NCBI RefSeq assembly: GCF_000429945.1
Contig: NZ_AUCV01000018.1
Location: 57,142 to 121,141, forward strand
Reading direction: 5' to 3'
Origin: Desulfogranum japonicum DSM 18378
Lineage (GTDB): Bacteria > Desulfobacterota > Desulfobulbia > Desulfobulbales > Desulfobulbaceae
Length of the DNA: 64,000 nucleotides
Every line of letters starts with the position of its first letter. The first letter of the stretch is position 1. The translations under genes and the position numbers were made by a program. The notes below the pieces were generated by a model. It was given only the letters and a program-made list of their open reading frames with translations, did not search any database and had not been told where the DNA came from. Below, piece after piece: positions 54,592 through 63,081 of this stretch.

Positions 54592-55836
54592 ATGATAAAG
54601 ACAGCTTCCATGTTCCTTTGGGCTTTCATACTGCTAGCAATATTTACGCGTCCCGAGTTGTCTGTCGCGGTTGAAAAAATGGATGTACCTGCGGACAATC
54701 CATGTAACGCCTCCATTTCAAAAATGATTCAATCGTACCAACACGACAAAGTATTCAAAACGCTCATTGACCAGGCCTTCATTACTATACAGCAAGTACC
54801 GCAAGGCTATCGTGATGGAGGCAATCCCTGGATAGATAAATCCTTTGTTGATATGGTTTCTTTCTTTGCGGAGTGGTGCACATTCCTGCCAGAGGCAAAG
54901 GGCAGCTCTGACACAGGGCTCAAGTACATAGAGCAGATGGACCTGTTTGCGTATAAAAATCCGTTTGCCAGGCTAGCTTTTCAAACAGCCCCCGGCATTG
55001 ATCTTTTTGACAGCTTCGCAAAGGAACGTGGCAATTTTCTCAACAGCGATGAATCCACCAAACAAATAAGCCAGTGGCTGGCTGATCCCCGCATAGAGAA
55101 GGAAGAATACCTGATACCAGACCCCTCGGCACCAGACGGTGGATTCAAGTCTTACAACAATTTTTTCTCCCGCAGGTTTAAAGATATTAACAAAGTTCGT
55201 CCCCAGACCATGCCTGAGCGGGATTATGTCATATCATCTCCCACAGATGCCATTGTAAACAGCATTCCGGTCAACATAGTTGACGAAAGCACCAAAATCC
55301 ACACCAAGGGAACACAGGAGCTGAACATCAGTCAATTGCTTGCAGGATCGAAGCACTGGAAAAACTTCGTGGGCGGTACTGCCATGTCATGCATCCTAAT
55401 GCCAAACACCTACCATCACTATCACGCCCCTGTAAGCGGAAAAGTTGTAGAAACCCGGCTGGTGCCAGGTGCTTTGCTGGGTATGGAGGATTTCCCAAAA
55501 TTTGTACCACCCAGTGGAAACGTAGGATATCACGGGGCCAGCTTTGGTGCCTTTGAAAGTTACCAGCGAGGATATTTCATCATTGATACAGGAAAATACG
55601 GCGTAGTAGCAGTTGTTCCTGTAGGACTCAGCACCGTCGGGTCAGTCATCTTTGAAGAGAAGTTTTTGAACGCCAAAGGGCCGGTACCGGTAAAACGCGG
55701 GGATGAACTGGGCCATTTTCTTTATGGTGGGTCACTGGTGATCCTGATTTTTGAGCCCGGCAAATACAAATCGGCAGCTATTAAAGTACGGCTTGGAAAC
55801 CAGATTGGTCTGTTTGATACGAGTTCAAACGACTGA
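54592..55836 (+). CDS. Exported phosphatidylserine decarboxylase-like protein
   Basis: 414 residues. Signal peptide MIKTASMFLWAFILLAIFTR with cleavage before VEKMD. An N-terminal helical extension (about 40-140) precedes the PSD-type fold: NFFSRRFKDI, VISSPTDAIV, MPNTYHHYHAPVSGKV and VPVGLSTVGSV. The self-cleavage motif reads GDELGHFLYGGSLVILIFEP. The serine that becomes the pyruvoyl group is kept, but GGST is GGSL. Ordinary PSD works at the inner leaflet; this one has an export signal, so a periplasmic lipid or amino-acid decarboxylation is possible. AGAGAGG precedes the ATG. Isolated gene. Confidence 0.85.
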   Translation: MIKTASMFLWAFILLAIFTRPELSVAVEKMDVPADNPCNASISKMIQSYQHDKVFKTLIDQAFITIQQVPQGYRDGGNPWIDKSFVDMVSFFAEWCTFLPEAKGSSDTGLKYIEQMDLFAYKNPFARLAFQTAPGIDLFDSFAKERGNFLNSDESTKQISQWLADPRIEKEEYLIPDPSAPDGGFKSYNNFFSRRFKDINKVRPQTMPERDYVISSPTDAIVNSIPVNIVDESTKIHTKGTQELNISQLLAGSKHWKNFVGGTAMSCILMPNTYHHYHAPVSGKVVETRLVPGALLGMEDFPKFVPPSGNVGYHGASFGAFESYQRGYFIIDTGKYGVVAVVPVGLSTVGSVIFEEKFLNAKGPVPVKRGDELGHFLYGGSLVILIFEPGKYKSAAIKVRLGNQIGLFDTSSND

Positions 55837-55875
55837 CAAGCTGTCATTCTGCAACGCTTTTATATGGGTTTATTT

Positions 55876-55911
55876 CACCTCCGGCATACAGAAAAATCAT
55901 TGCCGGAGGTG
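55876..55911. terminator. Shared hairpin between convergent genes
   Basis: CACCTCCGGCA pairs with TGCCGGAGGTG (11 bp, 14-nt loop). It lies between the PSD-like gene and the convergent PII-like gene. The flanks are T-poor. Confidence 0.6.
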
Positions 55912-55991
55912 CCAGTAGCTGCATGGACAGCGGCATATTGAAGATGTTTTCATGGTTACTCCACATTTTTCCTCAATTTTAAGCCGTTGCA

Positions 55992-56342
55992 CTATTGTAC
56001 GGCTCCAGCATTTTGTGTCTTCGTATCAACGCCCCCTAACTCTTCAAGCTCAGATATAAATACCCGAACCTGCTTTGCAACTTGATCATTTTCCTTTAAA
56101 ATCCCCTGCATAACAGTCATCACAGGCTGCATGGCCACCGGCTCAACCACAATTTCCACCTTGAGCTGCTGCACAAATTGAGCCGCATATCGTGCTCCCC
56201 GATAATTCCCAACGCGTTTCTGATCACGATTAAAAACACGCATAGCCGTAATGGAAACCGAAAAAGCCCCGGCATCCAACAAACTTTCAGAGACAGCCTC
56301 ATTATCTATGGATAACGGTAAGAATACTTCTATTTTTCGCAT
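55992..56342 (-). CDS. PII-like (GlnB-fold) signalling protein
   Basis: 116 residues from the ATG at 56342; GGAAG lies before it. MRKIEVFLPLSIDNEAVSES, then DAGAFSVSITAMRVFNRDQK, GNYRGARYAAQFVQQLKVEI and a terminal VMTVMQGILK follow the PII pattern strand by strand. The T-loop equivalent is short (QKRVGNYRGARY), with a Tyr at about the uridylylated position. The standard PROSITE PII signatures are not exact, so it is PII-like and not a clear GlnB/GlnK. It directly follows the ACT-like gene (2-bp gap) in an operon. Confidence 0.62.
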   Translation of the reverse strand: MRKIEVFLPLSIDNEAVSESLLDAGAFSVSITAMRVFNRDQKRVGNYRGARYAAQFVQQLKVEIVVEPVAMQPVMTVMQGILKENDQVAKQVRVFISELEELGGVDTKTQNAGAVQ

Positions 56343-56344
56343 TA

Positions 56345-57262
56345 CTATCTTCCTTGAAGGTGTTGACAAAAAGTATTTACGAGGGTGTTAATATCTGCAG
56401 CCGGAGAGGAAGCCCGCAGATGATAGGTGTCTTCCAACGTATCCTCCCTGCTCTGCATATGAGCGATATAAACATCCAACCCCAGCTTATTGAACAACCG
56501 GTGCATTGTATAACGTAAGAATGGCATATCTGCCGAAACAGCTGATATTTTCAGTTTGGCAAGGCCTTTCGATTTCTGCCAGGAGAGTGCGATATCGATA
56601 TCTTTTCCAGGATTGGCACGCAACGCCGGAATGTCGCGGGTGTTCGCCATATCGTTGCAAAGTTCCTGTTCTACATCGGCAGCAAATTGAGCAAGCTGCT
56701 CGGTCTGTCGTGAAAGAATAGTCAATATTGCATAATCGCCCTCTCCTTGTCGAAACTTCCTGCCAGATACAATTGAGAGTTGATGTAAATATAGAATAAA
56801 AAAAATCTTCTCAAGAAACGAGTCATCCACTGGTGCCTCTATTTTCACACGAGATCTGCCAGCCACAGCCGGTTCGACCCGACACCGCGCAGAAGATGAA
56901 GCAACAGGCTCAGAGGCAGCTGCGTCGCTCTCCTCGTATGCGCTCTCAAACGTCTCCAATTGGGCTGCATCAAGCATTGTGCAGCGACTTATACGTAGAT
57001 CACGAACAGCCTTAACAGTTGCAAGCTTCGCTAACAAAGATGGTGGCGGCTCAGTAATAAACATCTCAACTTTCATATCGGCAGATTGCTTTCTTGAAAG
57101 GGATCGAGGGCCGATCTTTCGCCAAACGGATTCCTGCCGATTACTTACGCCAAAATAACGGAGAACAACTCCGCCGATTATTTCGGGGTCGAAGTCAAAT
57201 AAAAAATCCAGCTCTTCCAGTTGGGTTCCGGCAGTGTGTAACTCAATCTTGTGCGTCTGCAT
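56345..57262 (-). CDS. Protein with C-terminal ACT-like domain, paired with a PII-like protein
   Basis: 305 residues. The C-terminal 75 residues (SADMPFLRYTMHRLFNKLGL, then HMQSREDTLEDTYHLRA) resemble the ACT domains of GlnD, the PII uridylyltransferase. No nucleotidyltransferase or HD domain is visible upstream, so it is not a GlnD itself. A middle region (about 140-210) contains FLEKIFFILYLHQLSIVSGR and may be a second ACT-like unit; the N-terminal 100 residues are unrecognised. The gene is 2 bp upstream of the PII-like gene. It may bind glutamine or another amino acid and work with it; this is inference. Confidence 0.5.
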   Translation of the reverse strand: MQTHKIELHTAGTQLEELDFLFDFDPEIIGGVVLRYFGVSNRQESVWRKIGPRSLSRKQSADMKVEMFITEPPPSLLAKLATVKAVRDLRISRCTMLDAAQLETFESAYEESDAAASEPVASSSARCRVEPAVAGRSRVKIEAPVDDSFLEKIFFILYLHQLSIVSGRKFRQGEGDYAILTILSRQTEQLAQFAADVEQELCNDMANTRDIPALRANPGKDIDIALSWQKSKGLAKLKISAVSADMPFLRYTMHRLFNKLGLDVYIAHMQSREDTLEDTYHLRASSPAADINTLVNTFCQHLQGR

Positions 57263-57568
57263 ATCTTGGCACCTTGTAATGTGGAGGTATGGAAATCGCT
57301 TTCACATCAAAAGAAGCAAATAATATGCCGAAAAAGATTAAACATTTTAGGCAGTTCTATCGTCTTCTAACAACCTGATACACCGTCATTCGATGATTAG
57401 AAAATGATGTCCACAGCTCTTTCCATCCACTTCTTTCGCGGAGCGAATTACATAACTGTAATCAAGGGAGACAAATACCCTACAAACATGAAGTAAAACT
57501 CTATACTTCACTACTCATTCGTTGTGCCTTCATCGTCCAGTCACAGAAATAACACCACCTCTACAGAA

Positions 57569-57632
57569 GTAACTGATCACGGGGGTAACAATACTGGCAT
57601 TTCAATTAGTTCTGAGTTGTAACCGGTCACAG
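57569..57632 (+). repeat. Family D intergenic repeat, full copy
   Basis: GTAACTGATCACGGGGGTAA at the left and TTGTAACCGGTCACAG at the right. Its reverse complement aligns with 24082-24145 (shared AACTCAGAACTAATTGAAAT block). It runs into the perfect palindrome at 57619-57658. The 660-bp gap 57263-57926 holds these and a terminator; no gene was supported. Confidence 0.78.
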
Positions 57633-57658
57633 ACTCCGTGGAGTCTGTGACCGGTTAC
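57619..57658. repeat. Perfect 18-bp-arm palindrome
   Basis: GTAACCGGTCACAGACTC is followed, after CGTG, by its exact reverse complement. The arms carry the GTAACCGGTCACAG end of families C/D, as if two element ends were joined head to head. Confidence 0.8.
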
Positions 57659-57791
57659 CTCCAGAAGCACCCCGAATTTTTTGCTGTATGTATACTAATA
57701 AGAAGTCGATCAACCGAAAAAGCAATGCAGGTGTTGGGAGAAACGAACCTTGTCATGCTATAGTGGGGAAATTATAGAGAATGTGTTGCAT

Positions 57792-57828
57792 AAAAAAACC
57801 GGACAGCATGTAACCATCCGGTTTTTAT
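57792..57828. terminator. Bidirectional Rho-independent terminator
   Basis: AAAAAAACCGGA and TCCGGTTTTT flank a 13-nt loop, giving A-runs before and T-runs after on both strands. It would end the minus-strand gene at 57927-58601. Confidence 0.78.
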
Positions 57829-57926
57829 ATCGAAAAATGATTAATGCCATACAAGTTGCATCCACACTGAACGTTTATGGTCGCGAAAATAGATCAGTGC
57901 TTCATACCGGCCCAGCAGCACGGTTG

Positions 57927-58601
57927 CTATGTTAATTTCTCTGAAATTTTCTTGTTTGAGACCAAATTTCTACGAATAAAAAACCAATACGGAGCACGAA
58001 ATTGCCAGAGAAAAAGACTTGTTACATAGTTAGCTTGTTTAAAAATAGCTTTTTTTACCTCTGATATAATATTTCTATCAAATGGTATTTTTGTGTACCC
58101 ATACTTCTTTTCAATATATGTTTCAGCTTCTGAATGGTGCTTCCAGGTTTCGTTTAAAGTCAATCCCGGAAAATATTGAGCAAAATTCGTTGGAAGAGTC
58201 GGCAGCATTCCACCATCTTTACTTGATGAAGTTGTTAACCCCCATTCATTTTCGAATTTAGTTACAAAATCAAAATGAGTTTTGCCCTCAACATAGAACA
58301 TTGCAAACGCAAGAGTTTTGTCTTGATTGAACCAAAACACACAATTTATCGTTTTCCCGCTCGTTTTACTTACGAAATCTATATATTCAAAAAATTCAAA
58401 TCTGTGATATTGTGCCCATATATTTGTCTCATCAAAACATTTTTTAAACATGGTATCAGTTGTACTGTCGATGTTTTCTGATGGCTCAACAAACATCGAA
58501 TCTGGATCTAACATTTCTTTTACGCTGGCAATGGCCGCTTTGCAAATAAGCGCAAAAAAAGCTATGGTGAGCCCCCCTATTACAAACAGTACGATTTTCA
58601 T
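57927..58601 (-). CDS. Hypothetical single-membrane-segment protein
   Basis: 224 residues. AGGAGG precedes the ATG. An N-terminal helix (VLFVIGGLTIAFFALICKAA) anchors a soluble domain (about 30-190) rich in aromatics (RFEFFEYIDFVSKTSGKTIN, then NCVFWFNQDKTLAFAMFYVE). The C-terminal AKQ-poor, basic tail (PYWFFIRRNLVSNKKISEKL) may lie on the membrane. I recognise no family. Codon use is more AT-rich than the neighbours, which suggests acquisition. Confidence 0.65.
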   Translation of the reverse strand: MKIVLFVIGGLTIAFFALICKAAIASVKEMLDPDSMFVEPSENIDSTTDTMFKKCFDETNIWAQYHRFEFFEYIDFVSKTSGKTINCVFWFNQDKTLAFAMFYVEGKTHFDFVTKFENEWGLTTSSSKDGGMLPTLPTNFAQYFPGLTLNETWKHHSEAETYIEKKYGYTKIPFDRNIISEVKKAIFKQANYVTSLFLWQFRAPYWFFIRRNLVSNKKISEKLT

Positions 58602-58918
58602 TGTTACCTCCTGGCAATCGAGATTGAATGGTCATTTATTCGACCACCCTTCGCTGATGTCTGCATGCGTTGTGACCTGCAATATCCGGATACTTTGTAA
58701 TTCATACATTGGTATTTGACAACGGCTGCTGAAATGTATGGCATCTTCTCAAAATGTTGACCGCAATCATCTTTTGGCGAGTATCACCGCTTGCAGCAAC
58801 ACCAGAAAGATACAGACCACAATGGTCAGCAGCAGTTGAGATCGCATGCTGCAACAAATTCGATCCAGCTCCGGGGTAACTACTCACAGAGCATCTGATC
58901 TTGCGATACAACTATCTC
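58602..58918. other. Intergenic region with a family C end
   Basis: About 317 bp. The only recognised element is a family C end at 58876-58910. Minus-strand frame 58702-58870 reads somewhat protein-like but has no start site. Confidence 0.45.
58876..58910 (+). repeat. Family C repeat, left-end fragment
   Basis: GTAACTACTCACAGAGCATC followed by TGATCTTGCGATA, matching the left 35 bp of the copy at 43024. The remainder is replaced by the DsrE-family gene. Confidence 0.6.
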
Positions 58919-59257
58919 TTAGATGGTAATCAGTTTTTCATCATGTTGCATCAGTTCTGTCAACGGAGCCCCCCAGGATTTTACTTCGATCGACAGCTCT
59001 TTAAGTTCTCCCTTCACCCCAAGGCGTTCAGCACAAGCCACACATGCACTGAAAACCACTCCGTCTTTTTGCGCATCCTTTATCAGGTGTTGAATGTGAA
59101 CATCTTCCGCCACTAATTTAGCAGTGGCACCCCAAATGATGACTCTGACCTGTTCCCACAGTTTTCTCTTTAGAGTGTTATGTGCATACATCAAAACCAT
59201 TAATTCCGCAGTCACCGGGTCAGCGTTGGTCCAAAGAATATTAAGCTTATTAGGCAT
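58919..59257 (-). CDS. DsrE-family protein
   Basis: 112 residues. The start is set at the second ATG (59257), which has GAGG 8 bases upstream; the ATG at 59263 is too close to it. LNILWTNADPVTAELMVLMY and VIIWGATAKLVAEDVHIQHL belong to the DsrE/DsrF-like fold, with Cys in GVVFSACVACAERLG. DsrE proteins carry persulfide sulfur or act as small redox regulators. The CxxC-like SACVAC may be the reactive site. It is divergent from a TetR regulator that probably controls it. Confidence 0.82.
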   Translation of the reverse strand: MPNKLNILWTNADPVTAELMVLMYAHNTLKRKLWEQVRVIIWGATAKLVAEDVHIQHLIKDAQKDGVVFSACVACAERLGVKGELKELSIEVKSWGAPLTELMQHDEKLITI

Positions 59258-59329
59258 AGCCATTTCCTCATTGTGTTATTGTGTAACTCACAGAGATAGA
59301 GAGAACGCATCTATCTTGAACAAGCATTC

Positions 59330-59358
59330 AAGTTAAACCTGCAAAAAGGTCTTGTCAA
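59330..59358 (-). promoter_or_regulatory. Candidate promoter for the DsrE-family gene
   Basis: On the minus strand, TTGACA (59358-59353) and TAACTT (59335-59330) are separated by 17 bp. The -35 is perfect; the -10 is weak. Confidence 0.45.
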
Positions 59359-59365
59359 TATTTAC

Positions 59366-59381
59366 TTGAATGATTATTCAA
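59366..59381. promoter_or_regulatory. Candidate TetR operator
   Basis: TTGAAT and its complement ATTCAA are separated by GATT, between the divergent DsrE and TetR genes. The site overlaps a possible TetR-gene promoter (TTGTCA 59352-59357, 17-bp spacer, TATTCA 59375-59380). A further GCATTCAAGTTAA half-site occurs near 59325. Confidence 0.55.
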
Positions 59382-59436
59382 ATTAAAATCTTTAAGTGCT
59401 ACAAGCCAGTATAATACTGGAAACTCAGGTGAAAAT

Positions 59437-60039
59437 ATGGCAAAGGCCCAATTTAACAGGGAAGAAATAATCTACAAGGTTACCGAATTGTTCTGGAACC
59501 ATGGCTACAGTGGCTCTTCAATGCAGCAGGTTGTAAAAGTAACAGGACTCAAACCAGGCTCGATTTATTACTCCTTTGGAAATAAAGAAGCCCTGTTCAA
59601 AGAAGCCCTGGAAAACTACGCACAAAAAAGATTAATGCGGATTCGCCGAACGTTGGATGGCGCAAGCAGCGTAGGAAAAGGAATCTGCCACCATTTGGAT
59701 CGGTTGGTAAATGACGCAGCGGCACACGATTTCCGAAGTTGCTTTCTTGTCAAGACTCAACTTGAACTGGCTGGAGAGGGAAACGAACTGTATGCCCATG
59801 CTGCCGCAAAACTGGCAGAAATGGAAGCCTTGTTTCAACAATATTTGGAGCGCGAATATGATCTGGAACTCAGTCAAAGCAGAGCGACCAGCATCATGCT
59901 GCATAGTTTTGGCTTGCGGGTGTATGGCTATCAAAAGAACCCTGAAAAACGAATGCGTTTGGCCCTTAGACAGGGCCTGCCATGGCTGCCGTGGGATGAA
60001 AAGGTTGTCGAAAGCAAAGAACTCAAGTTTCGAGGCTGA
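59437..60039 (+). CDS. TetR/AcrR family transcriptional regulator
   Basis: 200 residues. The N-terminal helix-turn-helix (EEIIYKVTELFWNHGYSGSS, then MQQVVKVTGLKPGSIYYSFG, NKEALF) matches TetR_N. The C-terminal ligand domain (about 70-200) has one Cys (RSCFLVKTQLEL) of the kind seen in the electrophile- or metal-responsive NemR group. AGGTG precedes the ATG. It is divergent from the DsrE gene, with an inverted repeat between; it probably represses both genes. Confidence 0.9.
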   Translation: MAKAQFNREEIIYKVTELFWNHGYSGSSMQQVVKVTGLKPGSIYYSFGNKEALFKEALENYAQKRLMRIRRTLDGASSVGKGICHHLDRLVNDAAAHDFRSCFLVKTQLELAGEGNELYAHAAAKLAEMEALFQQYLEREYDLELSQSRATSIMLHSFGLRVYGYQKNPEKRMRLALRQGLPWLPWDEKVVESKELKFRG

Positions 60040-60380
60040 AACTTTACTGATTATTTCGGATTGAGGAGAGTCCTCCAAAATCCGCCAAGAGACCAAGAAA
60101 TCAAAAGTTTTTTCGACTTTTCTAATAATTAAGAAGACTTTGCAATTATTTCGAAGTTGAAAATTGCGCCTTGTTTCTGCCGTCTGGCATATATGTAGAA
60201 GCTTATGGTTGGAGTAATGTTGAGAATGATGCCATACTCAATAAATGGTCATATTGGTATGATTGCTATACTGTGATAAGATACTTCAATATCAGCATCA
60301 ATGATTTGAGCAACAGATTCTTATTGCATCGGTCTCTTTTCTTGCTATCCGGCCACCGTTACCCCTGACTGGAGAACATC
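60040..60380. other. Intergenic, nothing recognised
   Basis: About 340 bp before the heme-sensor kinase; AT-rich, without repeats or hairpins of note. Confidence 0.4.
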
Positions 60381-62672
60381 ATGCATAATTGGGCAAAGGG
60401 CAGGTTATGGATCACCTCAATCCTGTTCTGTTTCGCTTTTATTTTCATAGTGTTCAGTATATTTCACCAATGCCGGAAGTTGGCGTTAGACCAGGCGGAA
60501 AATAACCTTTCCGCGTTTTTGCTCAATCACAAGGCAACAAGAGACTATGTCGAGTACACCCAGAAGCCGGAAATCTATCGTTTGAAGAAAACACAACGGC
60601 TTTACGAGGAATATTTTTCTCCGAAACTGCTGTCGGGAACATTTATATCACGAAATATCAATGAATTGCAGAACAAAAGCCGCAATGATGCCGGACTTGA
60701 GGAGATTTACTTCAAATTTGCTTCTCCAAATCCGCGCAACCCTTCCAACAAGGCAGATTCAGCCGAACTCGAACTTCTTGCAGCCTTTAATAGCGGAAAG
60801 CTCAAGGAATACCAAGAGCTTGTCCATATTGGCGATGATGCTTTTTTGTATTATGCTCTTCCCATTGACAGAAATATGGTCAACTGCTTGAAATGTCATG
60901 GCGACCCGGTCGATGCACCTCAGGAAATGATCGATTTGTATGGTGATACGGCTGGTTTTTATGAAGAGGTGGGGTACATGCGAGGGCTGATGTCCGTTAG
61001 AATTCCGGTCAATCAGTTGCTGGCTAAGGCGGATCGTACGGCGTCAATACTTTCCGTGATCACATTTTTTCTTCTTTCAGGGGCATTTACGGTAGTTCAT
61101 CTCCTCTTTCGAGAAGCAGATAAACAAAAGAAAATTGCTCTTAACAACTTTTATTATCTCAACTCGGTGCTGCAGTCCTCCATTGATACGGCTATCCTTG
61201 CAATCGCTCCTAGCTACGACATCGAATATTGCAATAACGCAGCTGAGAACATTTTTCAGCTTCCGGTTGGTGAAGTGCTCAATCATAATTTTCTCGATCT
61301 CGCAGAAAGGATTGGAGTGCCGGCTTCCAGTTATGCAGAGAGGGTGGTTGATATCGTGAATCGCGATGGATCCTTTCAGTTTTGTTTCGAACTGGATGGG
61401 AAAACGCTCGAGGCTCAAGTTACAAAAATCACCGGCCCGGAGAATGACCATGCTGGATTCCTGTTCATGGTGAAAGATATTACCGAGCGTATCAACAAGG
61501 AAAAAGAACGCGAAGAGATAAAGAACCGCCTGACAAGAGCGGAGAAAATGGAATCAATCGCCCTTCTTGCCGGAGGCGTAGCTCATGACCTCAACAATAT
61601 CCTATCGGGAATCATCAACTACCCCGAACTACTGCTCTTGAAGCTGCCTGAGGACAGCACGCTCAGGCCGACAATCAAGGCGATACAGCAGTCTGGCCAG
61701 CGTGCGGCCGCAGTCGTGGAAGATCTGCTTATGGTAGCTCGGGGCATTGCGTGTAAAAAGGAGACACTCGATCTTAATCAGTTAGTGAACGAATACCTGT
61801 GCTCTCCCGAGTTTCAAAAATTGCAGGAGAATCATTCTGCAATCATTGTCACGGCAGACCTCTCAGAGGAACAACTGCCAGTGCATTGCTCTGCCATACA
61901 TGTAAAAAAATGTGTTATGAATCTGGTCGGAAACGCCCTTGAGGCGATGGACCAGAGTGGTTATTGCCAGATATCCACCGGTAGGTGTCGGTTCGATCCA
62001 CAGACGACCGGCAAATTGAGTGTTGAGTCAGGCGAGTACTGTTTTATCCGGGTAAGCGACAGTGGTCCGGGCATCGCTCAAGAGGACCTGCAGCATATTT
62101 TTGAACCGTTCTATTCCAGCAAGAGAATGGGACGTAGCGGTACAGGGCTTGGTCTTTCCGTTGTGTGGAATGCCATGAAGGATCACAATGGCGCAGTTGA
62201 AGTTGAGAGCGACAGCAACGGTAGCATTTTCACACTCTATTACCCCCAATGTCCAGAAGGACCCGATGTGGAGAATGGAGAGCTACAGAAGGAAAGTCTC
62301 TACGGGGCACAGGAAAAGATCCTGATTGTGGACGACGAACCACAGCAGCGTGATATAGCACAACAGATGCTTGGCGAATTACATTACGATGTCGCAGCTG
62401 TTTGTTCCGGCGAGGAGGCCATTCGATATTTGACCGATAACAATGTTGATTTGATCCTGATTGACATGATCATGCCTTCAGGGATGAACGGTCTCCAAAC
62501 CTATCTTGAAATTGTGGCCATACGACCTGCGCAGAAAGCTATGATTGTAAGTGGATTCTCGGAAGATTCTGATGTGAAAGCCGCCCTGGCTGCCGGGGCA
62601 AAAAATTTTATATCCAAACCCTACAGCCTGAGACAACTAGGACGGCTGGTAAAGGCTACCTTGCAGTCCTGA
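60381..62672 (+). CDS. DUF3365 (Tll0287-like) heme-sensor hybrid histidine kinase with receiver
   Basis: 763 residues; GGAG precedes the ATG. TM1 (about 9-30, ITSILFCFAFIFIVFSIFHQ), a periplasmic DUF3365 domain (about 40-200) with one c-type heme site CLKCH (residues 169-173), TM2 (about 217-240), and a PAS domain (about 255-375). HisKA carries GGVAHDLNNILSGI (acceptor His 402). HATPase_c (about 500-625) has VSDSGPGIA and GTGLGLSVV. The receiver (about 645-760) has acceptor Asp 695 in LILIDMIMPSG. DUF3365 sensors respond to redox or gases through the heme. No cognate regulator is adjacent. Confidence 0.9.
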   Translation: MHNWAKGRLWITSILFCFAFIFIVFSIFHQCRKLALDQAENNLSAFLLNHKATRDYVEYTQKPEIYRLKKTQRLYEEYFSPKLLSGTFISRNINELQNKSRNDAGLEEIYFKFASPNPRNPSNKADSAELELLAAFNSGKLKEYQELVHIGDDAFLYYALPIDRNMVNCLKCHGDPVDAPQEMIDLYGDTAGFYEEVGYMRGLMSVRIPVNQLLAKADRTASILSVITFFLLSGAFTVVHLLFREADKQKKIALNNFYYLNSVLQSSIDTAILAIAPSYDIEYCNNAAENIFQLPVGEVLNHNFLDLAERIGVPASSYAERVVDIVNRDGSFQFCFELDGKTLEAQVTKITGPENDHAGFLFMVKDITERINKEKEREEIKNRLTRAEKMESIALLAGGVAHDLNNILSGIINYPELLLLKLPEDSTLRPTIKAIQQSGQRAAAVVEDLLMVARGIACKKETLDLNQLVNEYLCSPEFQKLQENHSAIIVTADLSEEQLPVHCSAIHVKKCVMNLVGNALEAMDQSGYCQISTGRCRFDPQTTGKLSVESGEYCFIRVSDSGPGIAQEDLQHIFEPFYSSKRMGRSGTGLGLSVVWNAMKDHNGAVEVESDSNGSIFTLYYPQCPEGPDVENGELQKESLYGAQEKILIVDDEPQQRDIAQQMLGELHYDVAAVCSGEEAIRYLTDNNVDLILIDMIMPSGMNGLQTYLEIVAIRPAQKAMIVSGFSEDSDVKAALAAGAKNFISKPYSLRQLGRLVKATLQS

Positions 62673-63043
62673 ATTATTGACCTCCATCCATTGTTTGATC
62701 ATGCTGATACAGTCTTCTTGGCCGTTGGCATTTTTCTCCACATGGTAAGCATTTGCCACGATCCTACAAAATCAAGCTCTTTATGGCTGGTTGGTTGGTT
62801 TATATATTGAAATAAACTGAAGCTTTAAGTGCCGCTTCGGCATGAATTATAGCTGTATCAAGCAATTGGATATCCAAATCTAAATATCATTCACATAATC
62901 CTGTTACCTCCATTCAAAAACTGCTTCACACAGCTACCAGGAAACGGATACCAACGGAAGTGGACGTAACTTCACTTTTAGAAGCTGCAGATCCCAGCGT
63001 GAAAAATAACAAAATTGCCGCCATTATCCGCCACACAGAAAGA
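62673..63043. other. Intergenic region after the heme-sensor kinase
   Basis: About 370 bp with no complete gene. A minus-strand stretch (62770-62640) reads RIVANAYHVEKNANGQEDC and onward like the end of a real protein, but it opens after a stop and has no start codon in context. Confidence 0.4.
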
Positions 63044-63074
63044 AACGGGTTACACATAAACTGTGTAACCCGTT
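63044..63074 (-). terminator. Terminator after the tRNA-Pro remnant
   Basis: AACGGGTTACACA pairs exactly with TGTGTAACCCGTT (13 bp, 5-nt loop). On the minus strand it is followed by TCTTTCT. It sits 8 bp past the CCA end of the tRNA-like sequence. Confidence 0.7.
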
Positions 63075-63081
63075 GAAAAAA

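Noticed and set aside
57750..57935. A 61-codon frame between the palindrome and the AT-rich gene
   Set aside because: It contains the bidirectional terminator at 57792-57828.
58702..58911. A protein-like minus-strand stretch ahead of the AT-rich gene
   Set aside because: It starts inside a family C repeat and has no start context; perhaps a gene remnant, but not supportable.
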